Shown piece after piece: positions 9,038-18,921 of a stretch of DNA of 64,000 bases. The first letter of the stretch is position 1. Each line of letters starts with the position of its first letter. Under the pieces are notes generated by a model. That model saw only the letters and a program-made list of their open reading frames with translations, did not search any database and was not told the origin of the DNA. The position numbers were made by a program, and so were the translations under genes. The DNA lies in contig JACQFZ010000022.1 in the NCBI GenBank assembly GCA_016199745.1, positions 186,001-250,000 of the forward strand, in the 5' to 3' direction. This stretch comes from Gammaproteobacteria bacterium. Its GTDB lineage: Bacteria > Pseudomonadota > Gammaproteobacteria > Acidiferrobacterales > Sulfurifustaceae.

Positions 9038-9065
9038 ATTATAGGCAATGGGACCGATGATTGAA
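9038..9065 (-). promoter_or_regulatory. Candidate sigma-70 promoter for the acyltransferase gene
   Basis: On the minus strand a perfect TATAAT (9038-9043) lies 16 bases downstream of TTCAAT (9060-9065), about 110 bases upstream of the acyltransferase start. The -10 is perfect; the -35 is weak. The rest of the 300-base gap between this gene and proS (8929-9228) shows no coding or other structure. Confidence 0.35.
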
Positions 9066-9228
9066 GCGCTCTGGCGGATTCTTCGGTCAAACGCTATCGA
9101 CCAACCGACGAACGTTCGCAAGCGATCAACGTCATTGCGGCAGTAGCGGGCGGCCGCCGCGGTTTCGCCGATACGCTACGGCAACTCTCGTCCGTATCGG
9201 CAATTCGGCGCGTCGGCTGTCCTGGGTG

Positions 9229-10950
9229 TTATCGTTTGATCAGCGTTTTCAGCTCGTCGATGGCGCGTTCCGCCGGTAATTCGCGGGCCGCCGCATCGCG
9301 TCGGTGCTTGTATTCAATGGTGCCTTTATCCAATCCTTTTTCGCCGATCACCAGGCGATGCGGAATTCCGATCAGGTCGATGTCGGCGAACATCACGCCC
9401 GGACGTTCGTTGCGATCGTCGAGCAGGACGTCGTAGCCGGCAACGGTGAGCTCGTTGTAGAGCTGATCGACCGCTGCTTTCACGCGTTCGGATTTCTGAT
9501 AACCGATCGGCACCAGGGCAACGTGGAATGGCGCGATCGTGTCCGGCCAGACGATGCCTTTGTCGTCGTTGTTCTGTTCGATAGCGGCGGCGACGACGCG
9601 CGATACGCCGATGCCGTAACAGCCCATGGCCATCACTGTCGCTTGACCACTTTCGTCGAGCACGGTCGCATTCAGCGTCTCGCTGTATTGCTTGTCGAGC
9701 TGAAAGATATGGCCGACCTCGATGCCGCGGCGGATCGACAGCTGGCCTTCGCAGCCGCCGTTGTTCGACGTCGGGCAGGGATCGCCGGCGACTACGTTGC
9801 GCAGATCGGCGATGACGGGCTCGGGCAGGTCGCGACCCCAATTCACATTGATCGAGTGCTTGTCGTTGACGTTGGCACCGCAGACGAAATCGGCGAGACG
9901 CGCCGCGCTCTCGTCGACGATCACCGGAATTGTCAGGCCGACCGGACCGATCGAACCCGGGTCGCAACCGGTGGCGGCTTGCACCTCACCGGGCGTGACG
10001 AATTCGATCGGCTTCGCCACTTGCGGCAGCTTGGCCGCTTTGATCGGGTTGAGCTCGTGATCGCCGCGCAGAATCAGCGCGACCACGCCGCCGGTACCGC
10101 GTACCAATAGCGTCTTCACCGTTTGGCTCGGTTTCATTTTTAAGAAACGGCTGAGCGCATCGATCGTGTGACAACCGGGGGTATCGACCGTCGTCAGCGC
10201 TCCGTTCGGCGCGGCGCGCTTACCGAGCGGCGGTAACGCTTGTGCGAGCTCGATGTTGGCGGCGTAGTGGCAGCGGTCGCACAACGCGATAGCGTCTTCG
10301 CCGGAGTCGGCGAGCACATGAAATTCGTGCGAGGCGCGGCCACCGATCGAGCCGGTGTCGGCTTCGACTGGGCGGAACTGTAAGCCTAGACGGGTGAAGG
10401 TACGCGTGTAGGTCTGGTACATCAGCTCGTAGGTTTCGCGTAGCGACGTCATGTCGATATGAAACGAGTACGCATCCTTCATCAGAAATTCGCGCGCGCG
10501 CATGACGCCGAAACGCGGCCGGATTTCGTCGCGGAATTTCATTTGGATCTGGTAGAAGTTCGCCGGTAATTGGCGATAGCTGCGCAACTCGTTGCGCGCG
10601 AGATCGGTGATAACTTCTTCATGCGTCGGGCCGAAGCAAAAATCGCGATGATGACGATCTTGCAGCCGCAATAGCTCGGGACCGTACTTCTCCCAGCGAC
10701 CGGATTCCTGCCACAGCTCGGCCGGCTGCACCGCCGGCATCAGCACTTCCTGCGCGCCGGCACGGTTCATTTCTTCGCGCACGATGTTCTCGACTTTATG
10801 CAGCACCCGCAGGCCCAGCGGCAGCCAGGTGTACAACCCGGCGGCGAGCTTGCGGATCATGCCGGCGCGCAGCATCAGTTTATGCGAGATGACTTCAGCG
10901 TCGGCTGGTGTTTCTTTGACGGTGGCGAGGAGTAATTTTGACGTACGCAT
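9229..10950 (-). CDS. proS: Prolyl-tRNA synthetase
   Basis: A 573-residue class II aminoacyl-tRNA synthetase, the normal length for bacterial ProRS. Motif 1 to 2 text is visible ([19 protein letters not shown] followed by [12 protein letters not shown]), then the YbaK-like editing insertion in the middle (about 225-385, with [11 protein letters not shown] and [10 protein letters not shown]), then motif 3 ([16 protein letters not shown]) and the C-terminal anticodon-binding domain ([11 protein letters not shown]). The start ATG is followed by [20 protein letters not shown], the usual N-terminus. All catalytic blocks appear intact. Transcribed alone or with mak upstream. Confidence 0.96.
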   Translation of the reverse strand: MRTSKLLLATVKETPADAEVISHKLMLRAGMIRKLAAGLYTWLPLGLRVLHKVENIVREEMNRAGAQEVLMPAVQPAELWQESGRWEKYGPELLRLQDRHHRDFCFGPTHEEVITDLARNELRSYRQLPANFYQIQMKFRDEIRPRFGVMRAREFLMKDAYSFHIDMTSLRETYELMYQTYTRTFTRLGLQFRPVEADTGSIGGRASHEFHVLADSGEDAIALCDRCHYAANIELAQALPPLGKRAAPNGALTTVDTPGCHTIDALSRFLKMKPSQTVKTLLVRGTGGVVALILRGDHELNPIKAAKLPQVAKPIEFVTPGEVQAATGCDPGSIGPVGLTIPVIVDESAARLADFVCGANVNDKHSINVNWGRDLPEPVIADLRNVVAGDPCPTSNNGGCEGQLSIRRGIEVGHIFQLDKQYSETLNATVLDESGQATVMAMGCYGIGVSRVVAAAIEQNNDDKGIVWPDTIAPFHVALVPIGYQKSERVKAAVDQLYNELTVAGYDVLLDDRNERPGVMFADIDLIGIPHRLVIGEKGLDKGTIEYKHRRDAAARELPAERAIDELKTLIKR

Positions 10951-11013
10951 GGGATTTCCAGGTGAAAAAGCCCGTGCAGTATAAGCGAGGCGGGCGTCCC
11001 ATTAAACGACGCT

Positions 11014-11907
11014 TCACATGATCGCTGGCCAGAGCTGAGCGGCGCCGCGAACGCCGGCGGAATCGCCGTGCACGTTGCGCAGAATGGGGGTGCGTAGCTC
11101 GTCGTTGAAGACGTGCGCGGCAACGGCGGCTTTACCGTCGACATACAGTCGGTCGATGTGGGACATACCGCCGCCGAGTACGATGGCGTCTGGATCGAGA
11201 ATGTTGATCACGCCGGCGAGCGCACGGCCGAAGTGGGCGACAAAGCGCTGCATCGTTGCCTCGGCGAGCGCATCGCCGCTGGCGGCACGGTCGACGATCA
11301 TCGGCACCGTGAGTCCGGCATCACCGCCGTGCGCCAGGTAATCGCGCGCCAGCCCCGGTCCTGACAGCAATGTTTCCACGCAGCCGCGTCGGCCGCAATA
11401 ACACGGCGGACCGTTCGGCTCGAGCGGGTTGTGGCCCCATTCGCCGGCGATATGTTGATGGCCCGCGAGCAGTTGGCCGTTGACGACGATACCGCCGCCG
11501 ACGCCGGTACCCATGATGACGCCGAACACGACTGCCTGGCCGCGGCCGGCGCCGTCTTGCGCCTCCGCTAAGGCGAAGCAGTTGGCGTCGTTAGCGATAC
11601 GGATCGGACGTGCCAGCAAACGTTCGAGGTCCGCATGTATCGGTTGGTCGTTCAAGCAAACGGTATTGGAATTTTTGAGACGACCGGTGCGTGTCGACAT
11701 CGCGCCGGGTGTGCCGATGCCGACGCTACAACTCGTTTTGACCTCGGTCTCGAGCCGCATTACCAGCGCGGCGATGTTGGCGAGAATGGCGTCGTAACCT
11801 TCAACCGCGGGTGTCGATCGACGTTCGCGCTGCAGTATTCGGCCGGTGGGGTCCATGACGACGCCTTCGGTTTTAGTGCCGCCGAGGTCGATGCCAAGCC
11901 TTAGCAT
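11014..11907 (-). CDS. mak: ROK-family sugar kinase, fructokinase-like
   Basis: A 297-residue ROK kinase. The N-terminal phosphate-binding loop is LGIDLGGTKTEGVV, the ROK zinc signature is CYCGRRGCVETLLSG, and AGEWGHNPL supplies the conserved Glu-Trp-Gly-His. The C-terminus HGDSAGVRGAAQLWP and NILDPDAIVLGGGMSHIDRLY resemble E. coli Mak (manno(fructo)kinase) closely, so ATP-dependent phosphorylation of fructose, mannose or glucose is likely; exact sugar is inference. The gene lies just upstream of proS on the same strand. A CT-rich palindrome of the dispersed repeat type precedes it. Confidence 0.85.
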   Translation of the reverse strand: MLRLGIDLGGTKTEGVVMDPTGRILQRERRSTPAVEGYDAILANIAALVMRLETEVKTSCSVGIGTPGAMSTRTGRLKNSNTVCLNDQPIHADLERLLARPIRIANDANCFALAEAQDGAGRGQAVVFGVIMGTGVGGGIVVNGQLLAGHQHIAGEWGHNPLEPNGPPCYCGRRGCVETLLSGPGLARDYLAHGGDAGLTVPMIVDRAASGDALAEATMQRFVAHFGRALAGVINILDPDAIVLGGGMSHIDRLYVDGKAAVAAHVFNDELRTPILRNVHGDSAGVRGAAQLWPAIM

Positions 11908-11920
11908 GAATTTTTACCAA

Positions 11921-11972
11921 CTCCCCCGCTCTCGCGATAGCGGGAGCGGGTAAGGGGAGAGGGTGATGAGCG
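11921..11972. repeat. CT-rich palindromic intergenic repeat, copy 2
   Basis: CCCGCTCTCGC pairs with GCGGGAGCGGG around a 3-base loop with one mismatch, followed by AAGGGGAGAGGG. It belongs by composition and position to the dispersed palindrome family, though it is more divergent than the other copies. Confidence 0.55.
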
Positions 11973-11992
11973 GAGTCGCCAGCGTTGCTTGT

Positions 11993-12694
11993 TCAACGCA
12001 ACCCCCGTATCCACCGCTCGTAAAACCGATCGGCCACCCGGTTCAATTTCGCCGCACGTCTTACTAAGTTGGAATGAATACGTCTGGTGCTGTGAACCGT
12101 GGCCGACGTTTTAGCAATTTCCGCTGCGCCGGTACGCGTCCAGGAACGTACGAGTGCCGGCGTCATTTCGATGTGGCATTGGAAGCCGAGGTGCTTGCCG
12201 ATGACGAATGCTTGCTGCTGGCAGGCGCGGCTTCGCAGAATCGGTGTTGCGCCTGTCGGGATCTCGAAAGTTTCGCCGTGCCAGTGAAACACCTCAAAGC
12301 GCGGCGGCAGACCGTTGAGCCAAGCGTTGGCTGTCGGCGAGTCGACGCGGTCGACCGGTAACCAGCCGATCTCTGGCACGCGGTTGCGCACAACCTTTGC
12401 GCCGAGTGCCTTCGCCAACAATTGACCGCCGAGGCAATGGCCGAGCACGGGTACATCGGCGGCGATGGCGTGTTGAATCAAACGAATCGATTTAGCAATC
12501 CACGGTAGCGGATCGTTCACGCTCATCGACCCGCCCATAAAAGCGAGGCCGGAAATCCCGGCTAGACTTTCAGGTACGGGGTCGTTGCGATCCACCCGCA
12601 CGAGCCGATAAGGAATGCGTCGGCTGTCCAAGAACTCGGCAAAGTAGCCGGGACCTTCATGCGCGGCGTGGCGGAAAATTACGATCGGATGCAT
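11993..12694 (-). CDS. Class I glutamine amidotransferase-like protein
   Basis: A 233-residue GATase1 domain protein without a fused synthetase. The nucleophile elbow is GHCLGGQ with Cys87, and the His-Glu pair of the triad is in FQCHIEM (about 170-176); FMGGSMSVND forms the oxyanion strand. FHWHGETFEIP is the family block preceding the His. Such stand-alone proteins are annotated as GMP-synthase-like amidotransferases; some are gamma-glutamyl hydrolases or act in amine/glutathione catabolism. No partner subunit is adjacent, so the reaction is open. The catalytic triad appears complete. The gene is divergent from the retropepsin-like gene. Confidence 0.85.
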   Translation of the reverse strand: MHPIVIFRHAAHEGPGYFAEFLDSRRIPYRLVRVDRNDPVPESLAGISGLAFMGGSMSVNDPLPWIAKSIRLIQHAIAADVPVLGHCLGGQLLAKALGAKVVRNRVPEIGWLPVDRVDSPTANAWLNGLPPRFEVFHWHGETFEIPTGATPILRSRACQQQAFVIGKHLGFQCHIEMTPALVRSWTRTGAAEIAKTSATVHSTRRIHSNLVRRAAKLNRVADRFYERWIRGLR

Positions 12695-12710
12695 GCCGGA
12701 ATTTTAACTC

Positions 12711-13355
12711 ATGAAGCGTGTCGTTGTGTTGGTATGGCTGTGTTTGGCCGCCGCCTCTGCGGCAGCGGTTGAATCCGTGTCATTACATGCATTGTTCAAG
12801 GATAAGGCGATATTCGTCATCGACGGTGCGCGCCGTATGTTGACGCGTGGCGGTGACGCCAGCCCGGAAGGGGTGCGTTTGTTATCGACCGATACCGCTG
12901 CCGAGCAGGCGGAGATTGACATCAACGGTCGCCATGAAGTGGTGAAGCTCGGTATGGTGATGGGCGGGTTCAGCCCGACAACGGCGGCGAGTGTGACGTT
13001 GTGGGCCGAGCCGAGCGGTCATTTTTATGCCGACGGTATGATTAACGGCCGTCCAGTCAAAATGATGGTCGATACCGGTGCGACCTCAATCGCGATGAGC
13101 GGCACCGACGCGAAGCGCTTGGGAATCGATTACCAACGGTTCGGCAGCGGCGGTTACGCCAATACTGCCGGCGGGGTCGTTAAAACGTATCGCTTAACAC
13201 TGGAGTCGGTACAGGTGGGTCCGATTACCCTCTACAACGTCGATGCCGGCGTCGTCGAGGGCAATTTTCCGCGGGAGATACTGCTCGGGATGTCGTTTCT
13301 GAGCCGCCTTAGCATGAAGCGCGACGGCAACCAGATGGAACTGACGCAACGCTGA
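12711..13355 (+). CDS. Exported retropepsin-like aspartic protease (clan AA, TIGR02281-like)
   Basis: A 214-residue protein with a signal peptide (about 1-19, ending in AAASAAAVE). The C-terminal half is a single-lobe retropepsin-like domain: MVDTGATSIAMS with catalytic Asp121, a flap-like region GSGGYANTAGGVV, and the closing ILLGMSFLSRLSMKRDG block. Such proteins would have to dimerise to form an active site. A Pro-rich or transmembrane N-terminal region seen in some relatives is replaced here by about 90 residues of unknown fold. The periplasmic substrate is unknown. The gene stops three bases before the convergent folE2. Confidence 0.85.
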   Translation: MKRVVVLVWLCLAAASAAAVESVSLHALFKDKAIFVIDGARRMLTRGGDASPEGVRLLSTDTAAEQAEIDINGRHEVVKLGMVMGGFSPTTAASVTLWAEPSGHFYADGMINGRPVKMMVDTGATSIAMSGTDAKRLGIDYQRFGSGGYANTAGGVVKTYRLTLESVQVGPITLYNVDAGVVEGNFPREILLGMSFLSRLSMKRDGNQMELTQR

Positions 13356-13358
13356 CGG

Positions 13359-14180
13359 TTACGGCTTCTTCTCCGTGCTCTTGTCGCGGTGAATCATGGC
13401 GTAGGCCGAGTGGTTATGGATCGATTCGAAATTTTCCGACTCGACCCGGTAAGCTTCAATACGCTCGTCGGCGTTCAACATCGCCGCGACGTCGCGCACC
13501 ATGTCCTCAACGAACTTCGGATTGTCGTAGGCGCGTTCGGTGACGTACTTTTCGTCCGGGCGCTTCAGTAGACCGTAAAGCTCGCAGCTCGCCTGCTTTT
13601 CGACCAGCTCGATAATTTCTTCGATCCAGACGAACGCCGGCGCCCGCACGGTAACGGTGACGTGCGAGCGCTGGTTGTGCGCACCGCGATCGGAAATTTC
13701 TTTCGAGCATGGGCACAGGCTTGTGACCGGCACGACCACTTTGGTGGTTGTGCAATGCTTGCCGTCGCGGATCTCACCGAGGAACGTGACCTGATAGTCC
13801 ATCAGGCTCTTCACGCCGGAAATCGGCGCCGCCTTGTTGATGAAGTAGGGGAACGTCATCTCGATATGGCCGACCTGGGTATCGAGCCGTTCGGTCATTT
13901 CGCGCAGCATGTCCTTGAACGACGCCACGGAGATTTCCATGTCGTGGTTGTTCAGGATCTCGACAAAGCGCGACATGTGCGTGCCCTTGAAGTTATGGGG
14001 CAGCTCGACGTACATGTTGAAGGTGGCGATGGTGTGCTGCTCGCCCTGGCTCTTGTCCTTGACCCGCACCGGGTGACGGATGTCCTTAATGCCGACCTGA
14101 TCGATTTGCAGCCGGCGCGTGTCCGGGCTGTTCTGTACGTCGGCAATGGAAACCGGTTGGGTTTGGCTTTTGAGCTTCAT
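13359..14180 (-). CDS. folE2: GTP cyclohydrolase FolE2 (type IB)
   Basis: A 273-residue GTP cyclohydrolase I of the FolE2 type, making dihydroneopterin triphosphate for folate and, in some bacteria, queuosine. The diagnostic active-site block [20 protein letters not shown] (151-170) is present with the cysteine and histidine ligands, as are the N-terminal DVQN and the C-terminal [15 protein letters not shown]. FolE2 works with metals other than zinc and is often induced under zinc shortage in Zur-bearing bacteria, and this window has a zur gene 20 kb away, but I see no Zur-like dyad upstream. It is the first gene after dxs on this strand. Confidence 0.93.
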   Translation of the reverse strand: MKLKSQTQPVSIADVQNSPDTRRLQIDQVGIKDIRHPVRVKDKSQGEQHTIATFNMYVELPHNFKGTHMSRFVEILNNHDMEISVASFKDMLREMTERLDTQVGHIEMTFPYFINKAAPISGVKSLMDYQVTFLGEIRDGKHCTTTKVVVPVTSLCPCSKEISDRGAHNQRSHVTVTVRAPAFVWIEEIIELVEKQASCELYGLLKRPDEKYVTERAYDNPKFVEDMVRDVAAMLNADERIEAYRVESENFESIHNHSAYAMIHRDKSTEKKP

Positions 14181-14227
14181 AGGGGACGATCGACCGCGGC
14201 TAGAAAAGTTGAGTTACGCAGTCAAGT

Positions 14228-16120
14228 TTAGGCCGATTCGACAATACCGGCAACACCGCGCGGTCGGCGTCGCAGGATTTGTCGGCGAATACCCTCGGCA
14301 TCCAGACCGCATTCCGCCAGCAATTGCTTGTGGTCGCCGTGTTCAATGAACGTGTCCGGCAGGCCGAGATTGAGCAGCTCCGGCTGTAGACCGGCGGCGG
14401 CGATACATTCGTTGACGCCGCTGCCAGCCCCACCGGCAATGACATTCTCCTCGACCGTTACGATGAGCTTATGCGTGCGCGCGACCTCGACGATCAATTT
14501 TTCGTCGAGTGGCTTAACAAACCGCATATTGATCACGGTGGCGTTGAGCAATTCGCCGACAGCGAGCGCTGCTGGGACTAGGCTGCCAAAGGCCAGAATG
14601 GCGACCTCGCGCCCTTCGCGTCGCACCTCGGCCTGACCGATCGGTAGGGTGGTCAGTGCGCGGCTCGGTTTAACGCCTGGGCCGGTGCCGCGCGGATAAC
14701 GGACCGCGGTCGGGCCGTTGTATTGGTAGCCGGTGGTTAGCATCGCCCGGCATTCTTCTTCATCGGCCGGCGTCATGATGACCATGTTCGGGATGCAGCG
14801 CAGGAACGATAAATCGAACGCGCCGGCATGGGTCGCACCGTCGGCGCCGACGAGACCGGCACGGTCGATAGCGAGCAGCACCGGCAGATTTTGCAGTGCG
14901 ATGTCGTGGATCAGTTGGTCATAGGCGCGTTGTAGGAACGTCGAGTAAATCGCGACGACCGGTTTTAATCCGTCACAAGCGAGGCCGGCGGCAAATGTCA
15001 GCGCATGTTGCTCGGCAATGCCAACGTCGAAGTAGCGCCCGGGAAAGCGTTTAGAAAATTCCACTAGGCCCGAGCCTTCGCACATCGCCGGTGTGACGCC
15101 GACGAGCTGCTGATCCTGAGCGGCCATGTCGCACAGCCAGTCGCTGAAGACTTGCGTATAAGTTTTACCGGACGGTTTCTTCTCGATCTTGCCAGTTTCT
15201 GGGTCGAACGGTGTGATCCCGTGGTAGAGGCACGGGTCGGCCTCGGCCGGTTCGTAGCCTTTGCCTTTACGCGTAACGACATGCAGGAAACGCGGGCCTT
15301 TCAACTTGCGCAGATTCCGTAGGGTCGTAACGAGCGTATGCAGGTCGTGGCCGTCGATCGGCCCGAAGTAGTGGAAGCCCAGCTCTTCGAACAGCGTGCT
15401 CGGCATAAGCATGCCTTTCATGTGTTCCTCGGCGCGCTTGGCGAATTCGAGCACCGGCGGCACCGACGACAACACGCTCTTCGAGCCTTCGCGCACGCTG
15501 CTAAAAAAACGACCGGAAAGAATACGGGCGAGATAGTTCGACATGGCGCCGACGTTCGGCGAGATCGACATGTCATTGTCGTTTAGGACGACCAATACAT
15601 CGGCGTCCATATCACCGGCATTGTTCAACGCCTCGTAGGCCATGCCGGCGGACAACGCACCGTCGCCGATGATAGCGACGGCGTGTTGATCGAGCCCCTG
15701 ACGCGCGGCGGCGACTGCCATACCAAGAGCGGCGCTAATCGAGGTGCTTGAATGGCCGGCGCCGAAGGTGTCGTAAATACTTTCATCGCGCCGCAAGAAT
15801 CCGGACAGACCGTCTTTTTGTCGCAGTGTGCCCATGCGCTGGCGGCGACCGGTTAATACTTTATGCGGGTAGGCCTGATGGCCGACGTCCCAAACCAGGC
15901 GATCGTGCGGCGTGTTATAGACGTAGTGCAGCGCGATCGTCAGCTCGACCGTGCCAAGACCCGCCGCCAGATGGCCGCCGGTCTTCGAGACCGTCTCTAT
16001 TAAGAAGCGCCTTAATTCGTCGGCAAGCGTGACGAGATCCGCCTCGTCGAGATTGCGCAGCTCGCTCGGCGTATCGATGCCTTCGAGTAGGGGGTAGTTT
16101 AGGTTAGGCGCGTTAGTCAT
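14228..16120 (-). CDS. dxs: 1-deoxy-D-xylulose-5-phosphate synthase
   Basis: A 630-residue thiamine-diphosphate enzyme condensing pyruvate and glyceraldehyde 3-phosphate in the MEP isoprenoid pathway. The TPP-binding [16 protein letters not shown] region is at about 152-167 with [12 protein letters not shown] following. The transketolase-like central domain includes [17 protein letters not shown], with the catalytic Glu, and the C-terminal domain contains [10 protein letters not shown] and [16 protein letters not shown]. Length is normal for Dxs. Its ATG overlaps the ispA stop by four bases (ATGA), so xseB, ispA and dxs form one operon, the usual gammaproteobacterial order. Confidence 0.97.
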   Translation of the reverse strand: MTNAPNLNYPLLEGIDTPSELRNLDEADLVTLADELRRFLIETVSKTGGHLAAGLGTVELTIALHYVYNTPHDRLVWDVGHQAYPHKVLTGRRQRMGTLRQKDGLSGFLRRDESIYDTFGAGHSSTSISAALGMAVAAARQGLDQHAVAIIGDGALSAGMAYEALNNAGDMDADVLVVLNDNDMSISPNVGAMSNYLARILSGRFFSSVREGSKSVLSSVPPVLEFAKRAEEHMKGMLMPSTLFEELGFHYFGPIDGHDLHTLVTTLRNLRKLKGPRFLHVVTRKGKGYEPAEADPCLYHGITPFDPETGKIEKKPSGKTYTQVFSDWLCDMAAQDQQLVGVTPAMCEGSGLVEFSKRFPGRYFDVGIAEQHALTFAAGLACDGLKPVVAIYSTFLQRAYDQLIHDIALQNLPVLLAIDRAGLVGADGATHAGAFDLSFLRCIPNMVIMTPADEEECRAMLTTGYQYNGPTAVRYPRGTGPGVKPSRALTTLPIGQAEVRREGREVAILAFGSLVPAALAVGELLNATVINMRFVKPLDEKLIVEVARTHKLIVTVEENVIAGGAGSGVNECIAAAGLQPELLNLGLPDTFIEHGDHKQLLAECGLDAEGIRRQILRRRPRGVAGIVESA

Positions 16121-17031
16121 TGGCGGCGTTCGACAATATAGCGGGCAAGATCGCTCAATAAGCGCGCATTATCGCCCAAAGGCTTTAGGCTTTCGAGGGC
16201 GAGCGTTAAAAGCTCCTGCGCCCGCGCTTTTGCCGCCGGTAAGCCGAGAACCGATGGGTAGGTCGGTTTGCCGCGGGCGCGGTCGGCGCCGGCGGTTTTG
16301 CCTAAAGTGGCGGTTTCTTCTTCTTCGTCGAGCACATCATCGACAATCTGAAATGCCAGGCCCACGGCCCAGCCGTAGCGATCGAGTGCCGCCAACACGG
16401 CGGGTTCGACCGGCGTTGCTGCCCAGGCGCCGAGCATAACGGCGGCATGAATGAGCGCGCCGGTCTTGCGGCGATGCATGTCTTCAAGTTCGGTCGGCGT
16501 AAGCACGCGGCCGACGGCACCGAGGTCGATGGCTTGGCCGCCGGCCATTCCTTGGGCGCCGATCGCGCGTGCGAGCAATCGGGTCATGACCAATCGCCGC
16601 GGATCGTCGCGCTCGGCCAAAATCTCGAACGCCAGGCCCTGCAGCGCGTCGCCGGCGAGCAGTGCCGTTGCTTCGTCGAAGGCGCGATGACAAGTTGGTT
16701 TACCGCGGCGTAGATCGTCGTTGTCCATGCACGGCAGATCGTCGTGAATCAGCGAATAACTGTGAATCATTTCGACGGCACAGGCGGCATCGTCCAGCGT
16801 CGTGCTGTCGGCGCCGAGCGCTTCACCAGTGACGTAAATCAAGCAGGCGCGGATACGTTTGCCGCCGTTCAGCGTGGCGTAGCTCATCGCTTGCAACAAG
16901 CGCGCCGCCGGCGGCTCGGCCGCCGGCAAGCGCATTGCTAACGCCTGCTCGGCACGCAGTTGCAGGCGTTTCAGAGTATCGTGCAATGGCGACAAGCGCG
17001 GCTCGGTGGACTTAGCTAGGGGTTTCGTCAT
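16117..17031 (-). CDS. ispA: Farnesyl diphosphate synthase (short-chain polyprenyl synthase)
   Basis: A 304-residue trans-prenyltransferase that builds geranyl and farnesyl diphosphate from IPP and DMAPP. The first Asp-rich motif is in [16 protein letters not shown] and the second in [18 protein letters not shown]. The second motif is DDVLD as required and is followed by an acidic Glu run where most IspA proteins have Asp-Val. [11 protein letters not shown] provides the substrate Lys/Arg. The gene overlaps xseB by 20 bases and dxs by four. Confidence 0.95.
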   Translation of the reverse strand: MTKPLAKSTEPRLSPLHDTLKRLQLRAEQALAMRLPAAEPPAARLLQAMSYATLNGGKRIRACLIYVTGEALGADSTTLDDAACAVEMIHSYSLIHDDLPCMDNDDLRRGKPTCHRAFDEATALLAGDALQGLAFEILAERDDPRRLVMTRLLARAIGAQGMAGGQAIDLGAVGRVLTPTELEDMHRRKTGALIHAAVMLGAWAATPVEPAVLAALDRYGWAVGLAFQIVDDVLDEEEETATLGKTAGADRARGKPTYPSVLGLPAAKARAQELLTLALESLKPLGDNARLLSDLARYIVERRQ

Positions 17032-17269
17032 TGCCCACCAGCGGTTCCGCTTTCAGCTCGCCGCCTTCGCGTATCAGCTTCTCGACGCGTTGTTCGGCGT
17101 CTTTGAGACCTTGCTGGCAGGCGCGCGTCAGCTCAACGCCACGCTGGAACGCGGCCAGCGACTCTTCCAGCGTTTGCTCGCCCGATTCCATTTTGTGGAC
17201 GATGCGTTCGAGCTCGGCAAGCGCGGCCTCGAAGTCGGGCGCCGGCGGCGTGGGGGATTTTTTGGCCAT
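17012..17269 (-). CDS. xseB: Exodeoxyribonuclease VII small subunit
   Basis: An 85-residue helical protein with the XseB pattern FEAALAELERIVHKMESGEQ, then LEESLAAFQRGVELTRACQQ and LKDAEQRVEKL. It pairs with XseA to form the single-strand exonuclease; xseA is not in the window. I chose the ATG at 17269 giving MAKKSPTPPAPDFE, which fits family length; a TTG nine codons upstream is possible. First gene of the xseB-ispA-dxs operon. Confidence 0.93.
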   Translation of the reverse strand: MAKKSPTPPAPDFEAALAELERIVHKMESGEQTLEESLAAFQRGVELTRACQQGLKDAEQRVEKLIREGGELKAEPLVGNDETPS

Positions 17270-17427
17270 GAGTTTTCGGCAGATTGGGCGGCGCAACGCT
17301 AACGCGTGGGGGAACGGCCGTCAATCGTAAGGGTGGTTTCAACCGGGCAAATGAATACACTGAGCCGGCGTTAGCGTAGTTCGAGTACCGATCACATCAT
17401 GATGCGTGACAACTGGGAGATACTTAA

Positions 17428-17850
17428 ATGAGCACAAAAACGAATATGAAACGTTGGCTGCTTGCCGCTTTAGGGGCTTTTGTCATGTATGTCGTATTGC
17501 AGACGGTATTACATGGAATGCTGTTGAGCGATCTCTACCAGCAAACCGCATCGGTCTGGCGCAGCGAGACGGAGATGCAGCGGTTGATGTGGGTGTTGTG
17601 GCTGTCGTATTTAATTGCGTCGCTGGCGTTCGCTTTTATCTATACCAAAGGCTACGAGCCGGGCAAAAGCGGCTTAGGTCAGGGTCTGCGGTTTGGTTTT
17701 TTGATGGGCCTGTTTATAGCGAGCTTGCAGAGTCTCGGACACTATTTTTCGCTGCCGGTACCGTGCGAGCTAGTGATTTATTGGTTTGTCGGTGGGCTTG
17801 TTATCACCACCATCACGGGTGGCGTAGTCGGTCTGATTTATCGTAAATAG
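17428..17850 (+). CDS. Small multi-pass membrane protein, function unknown
   Basis: A 140-residue hydrophobic protein with four predicted membrane helices: about 9-29, 50-70 (VLWLSYLIASLAFAFIY), 87-103 (FGFLMGLFIASLQS) and 113-137 (ELVIYWFVGGLVITT followed by a Gly-rich turn). The loop GYEPGKSGLGQGLRFG between helices two and three is a recognisable feature of a conserved bacterial membrane family whose function I cannot name. GGGAG stands nine bases before the ATG at 17428. The gene is alone, and a GC-rich hairpin follows it. Confidence 0.8.
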   Translation: MSTKTNMKRWLLAALGAFVMYVVLQTVLHGMLLSDLYQQTASVWRSETEMQRLMWVLWLSYLIASLAFAFIYTKGYEPGKSGLGQGLRFGFLMGLFIASLQSLGHYFSLPVPCELVIYWFVGGLVITTITGGVVGLIYRK

Positions 17851-17863
17851 GGCCAAACGAACC

Positions 17864-17890
17864 GGGCGACGGCAGCTACTCCCGTCGCCC
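17864..17890. terminator. GC-rich hairpin between convergent genes
   Basis: GGGCGACGG (17864-17872) pairs perfectly with CCGTCGCCC (17882-17890). There is no T-run, so a classical Rho-independent terminator is doubtful, but its place just after the membrane-protein stop and before the convergent Rrf2 gene suggests transcript ending. Confidence 0.4.
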
Positions 17891-17933
17891 GTCCCTGGCT
17901 GCCTAATCATCCATGCGAGCTTTATCTCTGTAC

Positions 17934-18404
17934 TTAGTCACGGCGCATATTGTCGGTGGTGCTGCGCGCATCGTTTATCGTCGCAGTGATAGCGTTGGCG
18001 GCGCCGTCTTCACCCTTACTGCGGCGAACGACATCTTCTAAGGTGATGCCTTTCAGAAAACCGTGGAATACTTTGCTTAGGTCTCCCCACATTTCGGCCG
18101 TCGGGCTGTGATCTTGGCCTAGGCTCCGGCGCGGCGCAGCTTCATCGGCACCGTCCACGGCTTCAACGATATCGGCGAGGCTGATGTCGCTTGCCGGACG
18201 AGTCAGGATATAGCCGCCACCCGGTCCACGCACGCCTTGCACGAGACCGCCACGACGCAGGTAAGCGAAGAGTTGTTCGAGATACGAAACGGAAATTCCT
18301 TGTTCTTCGGAAAGATCAGCCACGTTCAACGGACCATCCTTATAATGCAGTGCGAGACTCAACGTGGCAGTAACTGCAGACTGAGCTTTAGTCGACATTC
18401 TCAT
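17934..18404 (-). CDS. Rrf2-family regulator, IscR-like but without cysteine ligands
   Basis: A 156-residue winged-helix regulator close to IscR in its first 80 residues: MSTKAQSAVTATLSLALHY, then EEQGISVSYLEQLFAYLRRG and VRGPGGGYILTRP. In IscR the following loop holds three cysteines and a histidine that bind a [2Fe-2S] cluster. Here the loop reads RRSLGQDHSPTAEMWGDL and the whole protein has no cysteine, so it cannot bind a cluster that way. There are no isc or suf genes beside it. It must sense something else or act constitutively. AAAGGTG precedes the ATG at 18404. A perfect 6-6 dyad lies just upstream and may be an autoregulatory operator. Confidence 0.9.
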   Translation of the reverse strand: MRMSTKAQSAVTATLSLALHYKDGPLNVADLSEEQGISVSYLEQLFAYLRRGGLVQGVRGPGGGYILTRPASDISLADIVEAVDGADEAAPRRSLGQDHSPTAEMWGDLSKVFHGFLKGITLEDVVRRSKGEDGAANAITATINDARSTTDNMRRD

Positions 18405-18427
18405 AAAGGCACCTTTCTAATTGGTAA

Positions 18428-18443
18428 ATCGCCTAGTGGCGAT
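18428..18443. promoter_or_regulatory. Dyad upstream of the Rrf2 gene, candidate operator
   Basis: ATCGCCTAGTGGCGAT has perfect six-base arms around a four-base centre and lies 24-39 bases before the Rrf2 start codon, where a repressor would block transcription or translation. That the Rrf2 protein itself binds it is inference. Confidence 0.45.
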
Positions 18444-18489
18444 GGTTTACAACATGGGCACGATAAGCGTTCGCTTTCACAAGCCGGCG

Positions 18490-18921
18490 CTATGCACCCT
18501 CCATGAGCGAGGCAAGGCGTGGCGCCTCATCCTCGGTAAAATCGGTTCGAACGGAAAATAATTGGGGTCGCCCATCGATCTCATGCGCCTTCTGTTCGGT
18601 GTTCTGCCGCGACAGCAACAACATGACGAGCGTGCGAAAGGCAGTGACGTCGTATTGATCGAACATGAGTCCGGCACCATCGCCGGTCAGGCGTACCACA
18701 ATTGCAGGAAGACGATAGACCCGCGTATTACCTTCGGTGTCGAGCAATAACACCAGCTCGACTGGCGCATTCATCCGCAGCGCAGTTGCCTCGGTCTTCA
18801 CGAATAGGCCGCCAATGCTGACGTCACCTATTTGTCCAGGTAAAAGAGACATCGGCTGATTGTCGATGACCACATTGACTTCAACGGGCTTGCGAGTGCC
18901 CCAACGGCGTTCCATTCCCAT
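18490..18921 (-). CDS. PilZ-domain protein (c-di-GMP receptor candidate)
   Basis: A 143-residue single-domain PilZ protein. The c-di-GMP-binding signature is split as expected: an Arg-rich RRWGTR at the N-terminus and DVSIGGLFVKT about 30 residues later (D/N-x-S-x-x-G). VYRLPAIVVRLTGDGAGLMF forms the closing strands. The C-terminal 30 residues are variable and lack a known effector domain. I chose the ATG at 18921 because GGAGGGTCAC directly precedes it. It follows the two-component genes on the same strand after about 180 bases. It resembles the PilZ protein at 21922 in length and layout, so the two may be paralogues. Confidence 0.88.
   Translation of the reverse strand: MGMERRWGTRKPVEVNVVIDNQPMSLLPGQIGDVSIGGLFVKTEATALRMNAPVELVLLLDTEGNTRVYRLPAIVVRLTGDGAGLMFDQYDVTAFRTLVMLLLSRQNTEQKAHEIDGRPQLFSVRTDFTEDEAPRLASLMEGA

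Noticed and set aside
14181-14227. Possible zinc control of folE2 by Zur
   Set aside because: FolE2 is often Zur-regulated, but no dyad similar to the zur operator is visible between folE2 and dxs.
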